64,000 nt of DNA, from contig NZ_CP116256.1 in assembly GCF_027947575.1 (NCBI RefSeq), positions 3,844,001 through 3,908,000 of the forward strand. The letters run 5' to 3'. Under the pieces are notes generated by a model that was not told the origin of the DNA, made no database searches, and saw nothing but the letters and a program-made list of their open reading frames with translations. Of this stretch, positions 53,159-61,523 are shown piece by piece. The position numbers and the translations under genes are program-made. Position 1 is the stretch's first letter; every line of letters starts with the position of its first letter. Source of the stretch: Streptomyces rubrogriseus (lineage in GTDB: Bacteria; Actinomycetota; Actinomycetes; Streptomycetales; Streptomycetaceae).

Positions 53159-55089
53159 CGCAGCTCCAGCACGGCCACGCCGTACGCGTCGAGTGCCACG
53201 TCCTCCACCGGGGCGCCGTCGGCCAGGCCGTGCAGCTTCCCCTCGGCGGCCGGACGGACCACCAGCGGGTCGGGACTCTGGCTGACCAGCCACACGAAAC
53301 GGCGGCCGTCGGCGTGGACCAGGACGTCCGCCGACACGTGCGGGTCGGCGACCGTGACCGGTCGCCGCACCCCCGCCAGCTGTGCCAGCGCGCCGTAGAG
53401 CCGCTGCGTGACGTCGGGGTTGACACGCGCCGTGCGGGCCGCCATGTGCTCCAGCGGATAGGTGGACAGCACCGTCCGGCCCACCCCCGTCTCGTGGACG
53501 ACCAGGGCAGGCCGCCCGTGGGCGTTCACCGCGACGACCCGGCCCGCACGCGGTACGACGGGCAGGTAGGCGCGGCTGTCCTCGTTCCCCGCCACCGGGA
53601 AACGCAGCACCTCGCCGGCCCGCAGGTCGCCGAAGTCCTCGGTGAACGTCAGCTCCAGCACGTCGTCCTCGATCGGCTCGGCGACGCCGTAGGACAACTG
53701 CAGCTCCACGCCGAAGAGCCCGTCGAGGTCGTCGAACCATGGACCGCGGGTGACCGGGTGTTCGCCGGAGCAGAACGACAGGTACACGGTGGCGCCCTCG
53801 GCGGCCCGGCGGGCCAGCTCCCTGCGGGTGCGGGTGGTGAGCTGCCGGGTGGCGGGCAGCAGGTAGAGCGACGCCTCGCCCGGCATCCCGTCGGCCTCGC
53901 GGGTGAGCGCCACCGGCAGGTCGGCGGCGCGCGCGGTGACGTAACCCTGGTGCAGGGACGTGAAGATGAGCGGTCGGTCGGCGGGACGGCTGTAGGGGTA
54001 GCCCCGTTCGAGGAAGGCGGGGACGACGAGGGCGGCGTCCGCGTCGCTCCGGGAGCAGCGGGGGAAGTCCACCGCCTTCAGCACTCCCGCGAAGGCGGCC
54101 AGTTCCCGCAGGGGCTCCTTGGGCGCCCCGGTGGAGTCGGTGATGCCGAAGTGCATCTCGAAGGGGTGGTGGTCGTAGGGGGACTGGTCCCACAGGCCGT
54201 CGTAGTCGGTGTTGTTCCAGGCGAGCCAGCCGGTCGCTCCGCCCAGCAGCGAGTTGTGCAGCGTCTGCCGGTAGAAGATTCCCGCGTTGGCGGCCGAGAC
54301 CGTGTCGGTGGACAGCCCGAACTCCTCCAGCACGACGGGCTGTCCGGTCACCGAGGCCAGCTCGCACTCGAAGGCGGCCCGGTAGTGCTGCCGCGGCCGG
54401 TCGGTGTCCGAGCGGTACACGTGCGGGCCCACGAAGTCGACGTACTCGGCCGTCTCCCGCAGCGAGAAGCCGTTGTCGCGGCCGGTCACCTCGATGCCCC
54501 ACGCCCCGTCGCCCAGCGACACCGGCTGTGTCGCGCCGGTCGCCCGGACCGCGTTGCACATGGCCTGGGCCCACGCGGTCACCACGTCGGTGGCGGGCGG
54601 GTCGACCTGGTAGATCCGCCCGTACCCGGGCATCTCGTTGGTGATCAGCCAGCCCGTGACCGCCGGGTGGTCCTTGAAGCGCCGCGCCATGCGGGAGACG
54701 AACCACGCCTGCCGGCCCACCATCCACACGTCCTCGTACAGGTCGCGGTTGCCGCGCCAGACGGGGTCCCAGTTCTCGCCGGACATGTGGCCGACGATGA
54801 ACGTCGGTATGGACCCCATGCCCGTCTCCACGTGTGCGTCGAGGAAGTCCTCGAACCGCGCGCACAGTTCGTCGTCGACGCGGTCGGGCTCCGGGTGGAA
54901 GTCCGGCCAGTAGAAGAAGGAACGGGTCGTGTTCAGGCCGTGGTCGGCGAGCACCCGCAGTTCCTCGCGAACGACGGCGGGGTCGTAGTTCCGCCACATC
55001 AGCGGGCCGCCGGTGCGGGACCAGAAGTTGGCGCCGAGCCAGGGCAGGACGTCGGGCTGGTGGGTGAGCTGGGCGCTGTGGCGTCGCAT
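53155..55089 (-). CDS. GH5/clan-A glycosidase with GATase-like C-terminal part
   Basis: 644 residues from ATG 55089 (AAGGA five bases upstream). The (beta/alpha)8 domain (about 1-390) begins LPWLGANFWSRTGGPLMW; acid/base Glu in GWLITNEMPGYG, nucleophile Glu in QPVVLEEFGLSTDT, plus FVGPHVYRSD. Residues about 400-560 resemble the glutamine-amidotransferase-like domain found in beta-galactosidases (LYLLPATRQLTTRTRRELAR, VYLSFCSGEHPV). It is cytoplasmic. Substrate is probably a beta-mannoside or beta-glucoside. It shares an operon with a GH3 enzyme, a LacI regulator and a sugar ABC transporter. Confidence 0.87.
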   Translation of the reverse strand: MRRHSAQLTHQPDVLPWLGANFWSRTGGPLMWRNYDPAVVREELRVLADHGLNTTRSFFYWPDFHPEPDRVDDELCARFEDFLDAHVETGMGSIPTFIVGHMSGENWDPVWRGNRDLYEDVWMVGRQAWFVSRMARRFKDHPAVTGWLITNEMPGYGRIYQVDPPATDVVTAWAQAMCNAVRATGATQPVSLGDGAWGIEVTGRDNGFSLRETAEYVDFVGPHVYRSDTDRPRQHYRAAFECELASVTGQPVVLEEFGLSTDTVSAANAGIFYRQTLHNSLLGGATGWLAWNNTDYDGLWDQSPYDHHPFEMHFGITDSTGAPKEPLRELAAFAGVLKAVDFPRCSRSDADAALVVPAFLERGYPYSRPADRPLIFTSLHQGYVTARAADLPVALTREADGMPGEASLYLLPATRQLTTRTRRELARRAAEGATVYLSFCSGEHPVTRGPWFDDLDGLFGVELQLSYGVAEPIEDDVLELTFTEDFGDLRAGEVLRFPVAGNEDSRAYLPVVPRAGRVVAVNAHGRPALVVHETGVGRTVLSTYPLEHMAARTARVNPDVTQRLYGALAQLAGVRRPVTVADPHVSADVLVHADGRRFVWLVSQSPDPLVVRPAAEGKLHGLADGAPVEDVALDAYGVAVLELR

Positions 55090-55157
55090 GGTCCTTCTCG
55101 GGTGGTGGGGGTGCGGATGGTGCTTGGCCGCGGCGACGTGCCGCGGCCGGGTGGTGG

Positions 55158-56201
55158 TCAGGTGGGGGCGGGCCCCGTGGACTCGCGTACGACCAGGCGC
55201 GGCCGTTCGGCGAGAGCGGTGTCCTCGACCTCCTCGCCGCACAGGGCGAGCAGCATGCGCGCGGCCGCCGCGCCCACCCGCTGCACCTGCTGGTCGACCG
55301 TGGTCAGCCGGGGATGGAGCCAGGAACCGAGCGGCAGGTTGTCGTAGCCGACGACGGACACGTCCCGGGGAACGGCCAGTCCGGCGCGCTGCGCGGTGCC
55401 GATGCCGCAGACCGCCATCGAGTCGTTGGCGTACACGATCGCGGTGGGCCGGTCGGCGGAGTCCAGGAGCGCCTCGGTGGCACCGACGGCGCGCCGCTCG
55501 CTGAAGTCGGTGGGCAGCACCGCGAACGGGCGCAGGCCCGCCTCGCGCAGGGCGCCCTCGAAGGCCGCCCTGCGCACACGCGTGTGCTGGAGTTCGGGCG
55601 GCCCGCTGACGTAGGCGACGCGCCGGTGGCCGAGACCCAGCAGGTGCGCGACGGCCTCGGTGATCCCCGCGCCCTGGTCGCGCAGTCCGACGCGCGGGAC
55701 GACGGCCGTGTCGTCGGGCGATCCGAGCAGCACCGCGGGAAGTCCGAGCCGGGCGAGCAGCGCGGGACGGGCGTCGTCGTCGCGGGCGTCGGTGAGCACG
55801 GCGCCGTCCACCCGGCCCTCGGCCGCGAGCCGCTCGTACAGCGCGTTCTCCTCGCGGTGACCGCTGACCAGGTGCAGCAGCAGTCCGTAGCCGCGCGGCG
55901 CCAACTCGCCCTCTATGCCGGTGATCAGCTCGCTGAAGTGCGGGTCGGAGCCCAGCACGTCCGTGGGGCGCCGGACCACCAGGGCGAGGCTGCGGGTGCG
56001 CGCGTTGCGCAGGGCCGCGGCGGAGGCACTGGGCGACCAGCCCAGCTCCAGCGCGGCGTCCAGGATCCGGCGGCGGGTCGCCTCGGAGAGCCGGCCCTTG
56101 TTGTTGAAGGCCTGGGACACGGCGGCCGTCGACACCCCGGCCGCCGCCGCGACCGCCTTGATCGTGGGCCGGCGTGCGGCCCGCTCGGTGGAGACGCTCA
56201 C
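55158..56201 (-). CDS. LacI-family transcriptional regulator
   Basis: 347 residues. N-terminal LacI helix-turn-helix TIKAVAAAAGVSTAAVSQAF with hinge helix SPSASAAALRNARTRSLAL, then a periplasmic-binding-like sugar domain (GHRRVAYVSGPPELQHTRV, AIVYANDSMAVCGIGTAQRA, DVSVVGYDNLPLGSWLHP). It should repress this sugar operon until the oligosaccharide binds. GTG 56201 overlaps the permease stop as GTGA, so the regulator is made with the transporter. A candidate operator lies before the first gene (59398-59411). Confidence 0.93.
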   Translation of the reverse strand: MSVSTERAARRPTIKAVAAAAGVSTAAVSQAFNNKGRLSEATRRRILDAALELGWSPSASAAALRNARTRSLALVVRRPTDVLGSDPHFSELITGIEGELAPRGYGLLLHLVSGHREENALYERLAAEGRVDGAVLTDARDDDARPALLARLGLPAVLLGSPDDTAVVPRVGLRDQGAGITEAVAHLLGLGHRRVAYVSGPPELQHTRVRRAAFEGALREAGLRPFAVLPTDFSERRAVGATEALLDSADRPTAIVYANDSMAVCGIGTAQRAGLAVPRDVSVVGYDNLPLGSWLHPRLTTVDQQVQRVGAAAARMLLALCGEEVEDTALAERPRLVVRESTGPAPT

Positions 56202-57025
56202 ATCTTCACCGCCCCGCTGACCAGGGCCTGCTGCATGCGCTTCTGGAGCAGGGTGTAGACGAGCCACACCGGCACCAGTGTCAGTACCGTGCCCGCCGTC
56301 AGCACGCCGTAGTCCGTGCCGGTGATCGACTTCAGCGTGGGCAGGGCCACCTGGACCGTGCGCTGCGCCGGGTCCGGTCCGATGATGACCAGCGAGTACA
56401 GGTACTCGTTCCAGAAGGTCAGGAAGTTCAGCAGCAGCACCGTGGCGATGCCCGGCAGGCACATCGGCGTGTACACGTGCCGCAGCACCGCGAAGGTGGA
56501 CGCCCCGTCCAGCCGGGCGGCCTCCTCCATCTCCGGCGGGATGGTGCGCATGAACTGCACCAGGATCACCACCGACAGCGGCAGCGCCGTCGCGGGCAGG
56601 AACAGCACCATGAAGATCCGGGTGTGGAACAGCCCCGTGGCCGCCGCGAGCAGGAAGGTGGGGAAGAGCGCCGCGAACGTCGGGATCAGGAAGCCCAGCG
56701 AGAAGACCTTCTCGACCACGCCCGCCAGCCGCCCGGTCGAACGCGCCAGCGCGAACGAGGCCGGGATCGCCAGCAGCAGGGTCAGCGCCAGCGAGAAGAC
56801 CGTCACCAGCGCCGAGTTGACGACCGCGAGCCCGAGGTCGGCGCTCTCGAACGCGGTCCGGAAGTTGCCCAGCCCCAGGGAGGACGGCGGCGCGAAGGGG
56901 TGCGCGAAGATCTCGTCGTTCGACTTGAACGCCGAGGCGAGGAAGTAGTACAGCGGGACGACGAGCAGTACCGCGTACGTCCACACCAGGATGTGGGCCG
57001 GGAGCCAGCGCTTGCCGAGCTTCAT
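56198..57025 (-). CDS. Carbohydrate ABC transporter permease (MalG type)
   Basis: 275 residues with six predicted membrane helices. The cytoplasmic EAA loop, which contacts the ATPase, reads EEAARLDGASTFAVLRHVYT with following PMCLPGI. The N-terminus AHILVWTYAVLLVVPLYYFL and the periplasmic FKSNDEIFAHPF loop fit MalG-type subunits. GGAG is eight bases before ATG 57025, 14 bases after the MalF-type stop. No ATPase gene is nearby; these importers commonly use a shared MsiK-like ATPase in Streptomyces. Confidence 0.93.
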   Translation of the reverse strand: MKLGKRWLPAHILVWTYAVLLVVPLYYFLASAFKSNDEIFAHPFAPPSSLGLGNFRTAFESADLGLAVVNSALVTVFSLALTLLLAIPASFALARSTGRLAGVVEKVFSLGFLIPTFAALFPTFLLAAATGLFHTRIFMVLFLPATALPLSVVILVQFMRTIPPEMEEAARLDGASTFAVLRHVYTPMCLPGIATVLLLNFLTFWNEYLYSLVIIGPDPAQRTVQVALPTLKSITGTDYGVLTAGTVLTLVPVWLVYTLLQKRMQQALVSGAVKM

Positions 57026-57039
57026 CAGTGCTGCTCCGA

Positions 57040-57879
57040 TCAGTAGTTCTGGCGGAAGACGCGGCGGATCGTCAGCAGCCCGACGAGTCCGGCGAGGAAG
57101 AGGAGGACGCCGACGGTCTGGCTGTAGCCGAGGTCGGCGGCGATGAACGCCTTCTGGTAGACGAGGAACGACAGCGTGGTGGACGACGTTCCGGGGCCGC
57201 CCTGCGTCAGCAGCAGCACGTGCTGCGCGGAGCCGAACAGCGTCCACAGGAACTGCAGCATCGTCACCACGCCCACGTAGTCGCGGATGACGGGGAAGTG
57301 GACCGACCACATCGTCCGCCAGTGCCCCGCCCCGTCCAGTTGCGCGGCCTCGCCCAACTCGTCCGGCACGCTGCCCAGCCGGGCGGCGAACAGTACGGCG
57401 GTGAAGCCGATGCCCGCCCAGATGTCCAGGGCGATCAGACACGCCAGGGCCGTCGACGGCGAGGCCAGCCAGGCGTCGGCGAGGGAACCGAGGCCGACGC
57501 TCTCCAGCCCGCCGTTGAGCAGGCCGTCCGGCGACAGCGCCGCGTAGAACACCATCGCCTTCGCGGGCGTCGAGATCAGCCCCGGGATGAAGAGCAGGTA
57601 CCGGACGACCCGGTGACCGGGCGGGCGCTGGGCCACGTAGTACCCCAGCATGAACGCGCAGACGATCATCACCGGGACGGCGACGGCCAGTTGTGCGGCG
57701 GTGTTGCGGACCGCGTCCCAGAACACCGGGTCGTCCAGCACCACCCGGGCGTTGTCGAGACCGGCGAAGGACACCGGCTGGAGCATGCCGGGCCAGTGCA
57801 GGGCCGCGATCACGAAGATCGCGAGGAGCGGCCCGACCATGAAGACCAGGTACCAGACCAGCGCGGGCACCGCGAGCAC
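57040..57879 (-). CDS. Carbohydrate ABC transporter permease (MalF type), N-terminus apparently frameshifted
   Basis: 279 residues from the first in-frame start, GTG 57879 (MLAVPALVWYLVFMVGPLLA), with EAA loop GEAAQLDGAGHWRTMWSVHF and six helices. The frame stays open upstream and still looks coding: it reads RRRQGGT immediately before this GTG, the positive patch expected before helix 1, but reaches a stop at about 58080 without any start codon. ATG 57980, with GGGAG seven bases upstream, begins MTTLTTTPD in a different frame. One missing base between about 57880 and 57957 would join them into a normal 313-residue permease. Confidence 0.78.
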   Translation of the reverse strand: MLAVPALVWYLVFMVGPLLAIFVIAALHWPGMLQPVSFAGLDNARVVLDDPVFWDAVRNTAAQLAVAVPVMIVCAFMLGYYVAQRPPGHRVVRYLLFIPGLISTPAKAMVFYAALSPDGLLNGGLESVGLGSLADAWLASPSTALACLIALDIWAGIGFTAVLFAARLGSVPDELGEAAQLDGAGHWRTMWSVHFPVIRDYVGVVTMLQFLWTLFGSAQHVLLLTQGGPGTSSTTLSFLVYQKAFIAADLGYSQTVGVLLFLAGLVGLLTIRRVFRQNY

Positions 57880-58080
57880 GGTGCCGCCCTGCCGGCGCCG
57901 GCCCGCGGCCGGGGCGGGGAGGGCGGCGGGACGGACCTGCGGGCCGCGCTCCCGTCCGGCGTCGTCGTGAGCGTCGTCATGCGGTGACTCCCGGGGAACG
58001 GGTGGAACGGGGGAGGGGGAGAGGGAGGGTGAGGGGGGCGAGGGAGAGCCGGGCGGCGGAGCCGTCGGTGTCCGGGCGGG

Positions 58081-59370
58081 TCATGCGGACCGGTACGCGG
58101 ACTCGAGGGCGGCGCGCACCCGGGCCGGGCTGGTGCCCCGGGTGAACGAGGTAGAGGTCGCGGTGATCAGCGGCTGCGCGGCCGCGGGCGGCACGTACAC
58201 GTCGGGCAGCAGCACCTGGCTCACCTCGGAGCCCAGCCGCTGAGCCGCCCCGACCAGTGGGAAGCCGGTGGAGACGGCGTCCGTGCGCAGGGCCATGTCC
58301 CGGCCGCTCTCCGTCACGAACCGCGCCACGACGTCCGGGCGGTACATGAACCGCAGGAACTTCTCGACCTGCTCGATCTTGCGGACGCCGTTGGGGCTGA
58401 TCCAGAAGCCGATGAGGGTGTAGGCGCGGATGACGGTGGGACCGTCGTGCGCCGCCCCGTCGGCCAGCGGCCAGCCGCCGACCTCCGTGTGCCCGGCCAC
58501 CTTCTCGGGCACCTTGGCCAGCGCGGAGGACATCGCCGACTGGACGGCCGCCTCCTCGGTGTTGAACTGCGTGGTCATCGAGTCGGAGGTGAGGCCCTGG
58601 GCCTTGTCCGCGAACACACCGGCGTCGCGCAGGTGCGCGAAGTACTCGATGCCCAGGCGTGCGCCGCGCCCGCCGAAGTCACCCGTGGAGTAGACGTGCC
58701 GGGCCTCGTCCTGGGACAGGAACGTCTGGATGATCTGCGCCAGCAGCTTCTGGCCGGTCCAGTCGTTGCCGCCCACGGTCACCGGGGCGATGCCCTTGGC
58801 GCGGAGCTTGCGGGCCGCGGCGATCAGCTGGTCCCCCGTGCTGGGGATCGCGTCGACCCCGGCCCGGTCGAGCAGGGCGCGGTTGTAGGCGACGGGCCAG
58901 TTGGTGGCGAAGTAGGGGAAGGCCCGGACCCGGCCCTCGTCGTCCGTCCAGTCGGCCAGCGCGGCGGGCAGGACGCGCCCGCGCAGCCCCCAGTCGTCGA
59001 GATAGGGCCGGACGTCGACGGTCGCGCCGACGTCCGTCCAGGCCAGCGTCTTGTCGTACAGGTTGACCATCACGACGTCGGCCTCCTTGCGGGCCAGCCG
59101 TGAGGTCTCGTAGACCTGGGCGAGGTCGTCGCCGTTGACGAGGTTCTTGACCTTCACCCCCGGGTTCTCCTCGCGGAAGCGGTCCACGGCCGCGAGATAC
59201 GTGGGGGAGCCCGGCGCGGTGGTGCCGAGCTGGGTGTGGACGACGAGGGTGTCCGGGTCGGAGTCCGCCGACGCCAGCGACGAGCAGCCGGACAGAGCGG
59301 GCAGGGCAGCGGCCGCGGCCAGACCGGAACCGGCGGCGAGCAGTTCGCGCCGTGTCAGCGATGAGCGCAC
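58081..59370 (-). CDS. Carbohydrate ABC transporter substrate-binding lipoprotein
   Basis: 429 residues from GTG 59370 (GGAG nine bases upstream; TTG 59385 is an alternative). The leader SSLTRRELLAAGSG has a twin arginine and ends in lipobox LSGCS, so it is probably a Tat-exported lipoprotein. The mature part fits MalE-like family 1 binding proteins: LAAVDRFREENPGVKVKNLV, FPYFATNWPVAYNRALLDRA and NGVRKIEQVEKFLRFMYRPD. It captures an oligosaccharide for the two permeases downstream. First gene of the sugar operon. Confidence 0.92.
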   Translation of the reverse strand: MRSSLTRRELLAAGSGLAAAAALPALSGCSSLASADSDPDTLVVHTQLGTTAPGSPTYLAAVDRFREENPGVKVKNLVNGDDLAQVYETSRLARKEADVVMVNLYDKTLAWTDVGATVDVRPYLDDWGLRGRVLPAALADWTDDEGRVRAFPYFATNWPVAYNRALLDRAGVDAIPSTGDQLIAAARKLRAKGIAPVTVGGNDWTGQKLLAQIIQTFLSQDEARHVYSTGDFGGRGARLGIEYFAHLRDAGVFADKAQGLTSDSMTTQFNTEEAAVQSAMSSALAKVPEKVAGHTEVGGWPLADGAAHDGPTVIRAYTLIGFWISPNGVRKIEQVEKFLRFMYRPDVVARFVTESGRDMALRTDAVSTGFPLVGAAQRLGSEVSQVLLPDVYVPPAAAQPLITATSTSFTRGTSPARVRAALESAYRSA

Positions 59371-59397
59371 AGGGGTGGTCTCCAACCAAGCGGTTAA

Positions 59398-59411
59398 CGA
59401 TTGGTTAATCG
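59398..59411. promoter_or_regulatory. Candidate LacI operator before the sugar operon
   Basis: CGATTGGTTAATCG has CGATT/AATCG inverted arms around a 4-base centre, with a further GGTTAA copy 8 bases away. It lies 28 bases before the binding-protein start, in a short A/T-rich patch, where a LacI repressor would act. Confidence 0.55.
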
Positions 59412-59513
59412 ATGTACCTCGTGAGGTGCGAGGACTGTATGGAGTGGCGGGACCACGGTCAAGGGGGTGGCGCGGGGAGATTTCCGGAGCCGTGCGCGAT
59501 GCGGGCTGCCTGG

Positions 59514-60425
59514 TCAGGCCGTCGCCGCGTCCTCCGCCGCGTCCTGCACGCCGAGACCGAGCCGGTCCGTCACGGTGGTCAGGGCCGGTCCCAGCGGGAG
59601 CGCGATCCTGGTGACGGCCAGCCGGTCGCCACGGGTGGCGTCGCGGTTGACGATCAGGACCGGCTTGCCCTCCTCGGCCGCCTGGCGGACGAAGCGGAGC
59701 CCGGACATCACCGTCAGCGAGGAGCCGAGGACCAGCAGCGAGGACGCTGTGCGCACCAGCTCGCGGCAGTGTTCGACGCGGCGCGGCGGTACGTTCTCGC
59801 CGAAGAACACCACGTCCGGTTTGAGGATGCCGCCGCACACCGTGCACGGCACCACCCGGAAGTCCCCGACCTGCTCGTCGGTGAGGTCGGCGTCGCCGTC
59901 CGGGTTGATCCCGGCGGCCACCGGCGAGAAGCCGACGTTGGCCTCCTCCAGGCGCCGGGCGAGTTCACGGCGCGGGCTGAGGACGCCGCACGACAGGCAG
60001 ACGACCCGGTCCAGGCTGCCGTGCAGTTCCACGACGCCCTCGCTGCCCGCGGCCTGGTGCAGACCGTCGACGTTCTGGGTGATCACGCCGGTGAGCAGGC
60101 CGTGCCGCCCGAACGCCGCCACCGACCGGTGTCCCGCGTTGGGCCGGGCGCGGCCGAAGGTGCGCCAGCCGAGGTGACTGCGCGCCCAGTACCGGCGGCG
60201 GGCCTCGGGGTGGGCGGTGAAGTCCTGGTAGGTCATCGGGGTGTGCCGGCTCAGGCTGCCGCCCTCGCCCCGGTAGTCGGGGATGCCCGACTCCGTGGAG
60301 ATGCCCGCCCCGCTGAGCACCAGCACCCCGCCGGCCCGCAGCGCGTCGGCGACGGGCGCCAGGTCCGTGGTGCCCGGCGGCAGGTCCGCTCCCGGGGTCC
60401 AGCTCAGAGTGGGCCGCATGCGCAT
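59514..60425 (-). CDS. cobB: NAD-dependent protein deacylase (sirtuin)
   Basis: 303 residues of the Sir2 family: LVLSGAGISTESGIPDYRG (NAD binding), GVITQNVDGLHQAAG with the catalytic His following in VVELHGSL, zinc Cys pairs RVVCLSCGV and VVPCTVCGG, then LKPDVVFFGENVP and LLVLGSSLTV. It removes acyl groups from lysines, for example on acetyl-CoA synthetase. S. coelicolor has two such enzymes; position relative to the cch cluster fits the one described as CobB1. ATG 60425 (a second at 60419) lacks an obvious ribosome binding site. Confidence 0.93.
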   Translation of the reverse strand: MRMRPTLSWTPGADLPPGTTDLAPVADALRAGGVLVLSGAGISTESGIPDYRGEGGSLSRHTPMTYQDFTAHPEARRRYWARSHLGWRTFGRARPNAGHRSVAAFGRHGLLTGVITQNVDGLHQAAGSEGVVELHGSLDRVVCLSCGVLSPRRELARRLEEANVGFSPVAAGINPDGDADLTDEQVGDFRVVPCTVCGGILKPDVVFFGENVPPRRVEHCRELVRTASSLLVLGSSLTVMSGLRFVRQAAEEGKPVLIVNRDATRGDRLAVTRIALPLGPALTTVTDRLGLGVQDAAEDAATA

Positions 60426-60630
60426 GCGGCAAGGGTACGGAACGCGCCCCCGTCCCCGGCGTGGCGGGGCGCACACCGACGTCGCCCGCCTCCGGAGCGC
60501 CGCCGCCACCCGCCCGCCACCGCGCCCGGACTGCCCCGGCATGACCTTTTCCGTCCCGGGTGACAGACTTGCACTGTCCAGGGGGCCGTGAGGCTCCTGC
60601 CGGGAGAGGCGGCCTGGCCGGGAGTGGTCG

Positions 60631-61473
60631 ATGTTCCGCAAGCGTCCCGCACCTGACGGTGAAGAGCTGCTCGCCCGGCTGGCCTCACTGACCACACGGG
60701 CGAAGGAGCTCGCCGAACTGCGGCGGTCGCAGGTGGAGCTGGCGATCGCCCTGCAGCGCGACATGCTCCCCGCGGACCTGCCCGCCGTCCCCGGCATCCA
60801 CCTGGCCGCGTGCTATTCGCCCGCGTACGCCGGGCTCAACGTGGGCGGCGACTGGTACGACGCCTTCGCTCTCCCCGACGGCCGCATCGGCCTCTCCGTC
60901 GGCGACGTCCAGGGCCACGCCATCGACGCGGCCGCCTTCATGGGCCAGGTCCGGGTCGGCCTGCGGGCGCTGGCCTCCGTGACCAGCGAGCCCGGTGACC
61001 TGCTGGCCTGCACGAACGAGCTGGTCCTGTCCCTCAACAAGGACCTGTTCGCCACCTGCACCTTCATGCGCTACGACCCGGCGACCGGCCTTCTGGAGAG
61101 CGCCCGGGCCGGCCACATCCCCTGCGTGCGGGCCACGGCGGACGGCAGGGCGGAGGTCTGCCGGGACGAGGGCGGACCCCCGCTGGGCGTCCTGGAGGGC
61201 ACCGAGTACCCGGTGACCCGGTACCGGCTCGCCACCGGCGGAGTGTTCGTCCTGGTCACGGACGGCGTGGTGGAGGGACCCTCGCTGAGCGTCGACGAGG
61301 GCCTGGAACGGGTGGTGCGACTGGCGAGCCTCGCCGCCGCCGTCGGCATGGAGGCGGACGCGCTGGCGGCCGCCGTGCTGAAGAACGCCGAGCTGATCGG
61401 TCACGAGGACGACGCGGCCGTGCTCGTCGTCGGCCATGACAGGCGCGGCGCTACGCGCGGCGTTACGCCGTAG
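60631..61473 (+). CDS. PP2C-type (SpoIIE/RsbU) phosphatase without sensor domain
   Basis: 280 residues: a short N-terminal coiled coil (ELLARLASLTTRAKELAELR) then the PPM domain starting LQRDMLPADLPAVPGIHLAA. Metal motifs: VGGDWYDAFALPDG, SVGDVQGHAIDAAAFMG and GHEDDAAVLVVG. It has no PAS, GAF or HAMP of its own, so it probably takes its signal from a partner, the MASE1 membrane protein encoded 50 bases downstream being the natural candidate. The 205-base divergent gap from the sirtuin (60426-60630) shows no clear signal. Confidence 0.9.
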   Translation: MFRKRPAPDGEELLARLASLTTRAKELAELRRSQVELAIALQRDMLPADLPAVPGIHLAACYSPAYAGLNVGGDWYDAFALPDGRIGLSVGDVQGHAIDAAAFMGQVRVGLRALASVTSEPGDLLACTNELVLSLNKDLFATCTFMRYDPATGLLESARAGHIPCVRATADGRAEVCRDEGGPPLGVLEGTEYPVTRYRLATGGVFVLVTDGVVEGPSLSVDEGLERVVRLASLAAAVGMEADALAAAVLKNAELIGHEDDAAVLVVGHDRRGATRGVTP

Positions 61474-61523
61474 GGCGTCACGGGGCACCCCTCGCCTCGC
61501 CGACCCGGCGGCACCGGTGTCTG

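Noticed and set aside
50057..55347. Long plus-strand frames of 1113 and 705 codons opposite SIP, GH3 and the GH5-like gene
   Set aside because: They are the complementary strand of well-supported minus-strand enzymes and show only low-complexity Gly/Arg/Val/Gln sequence.
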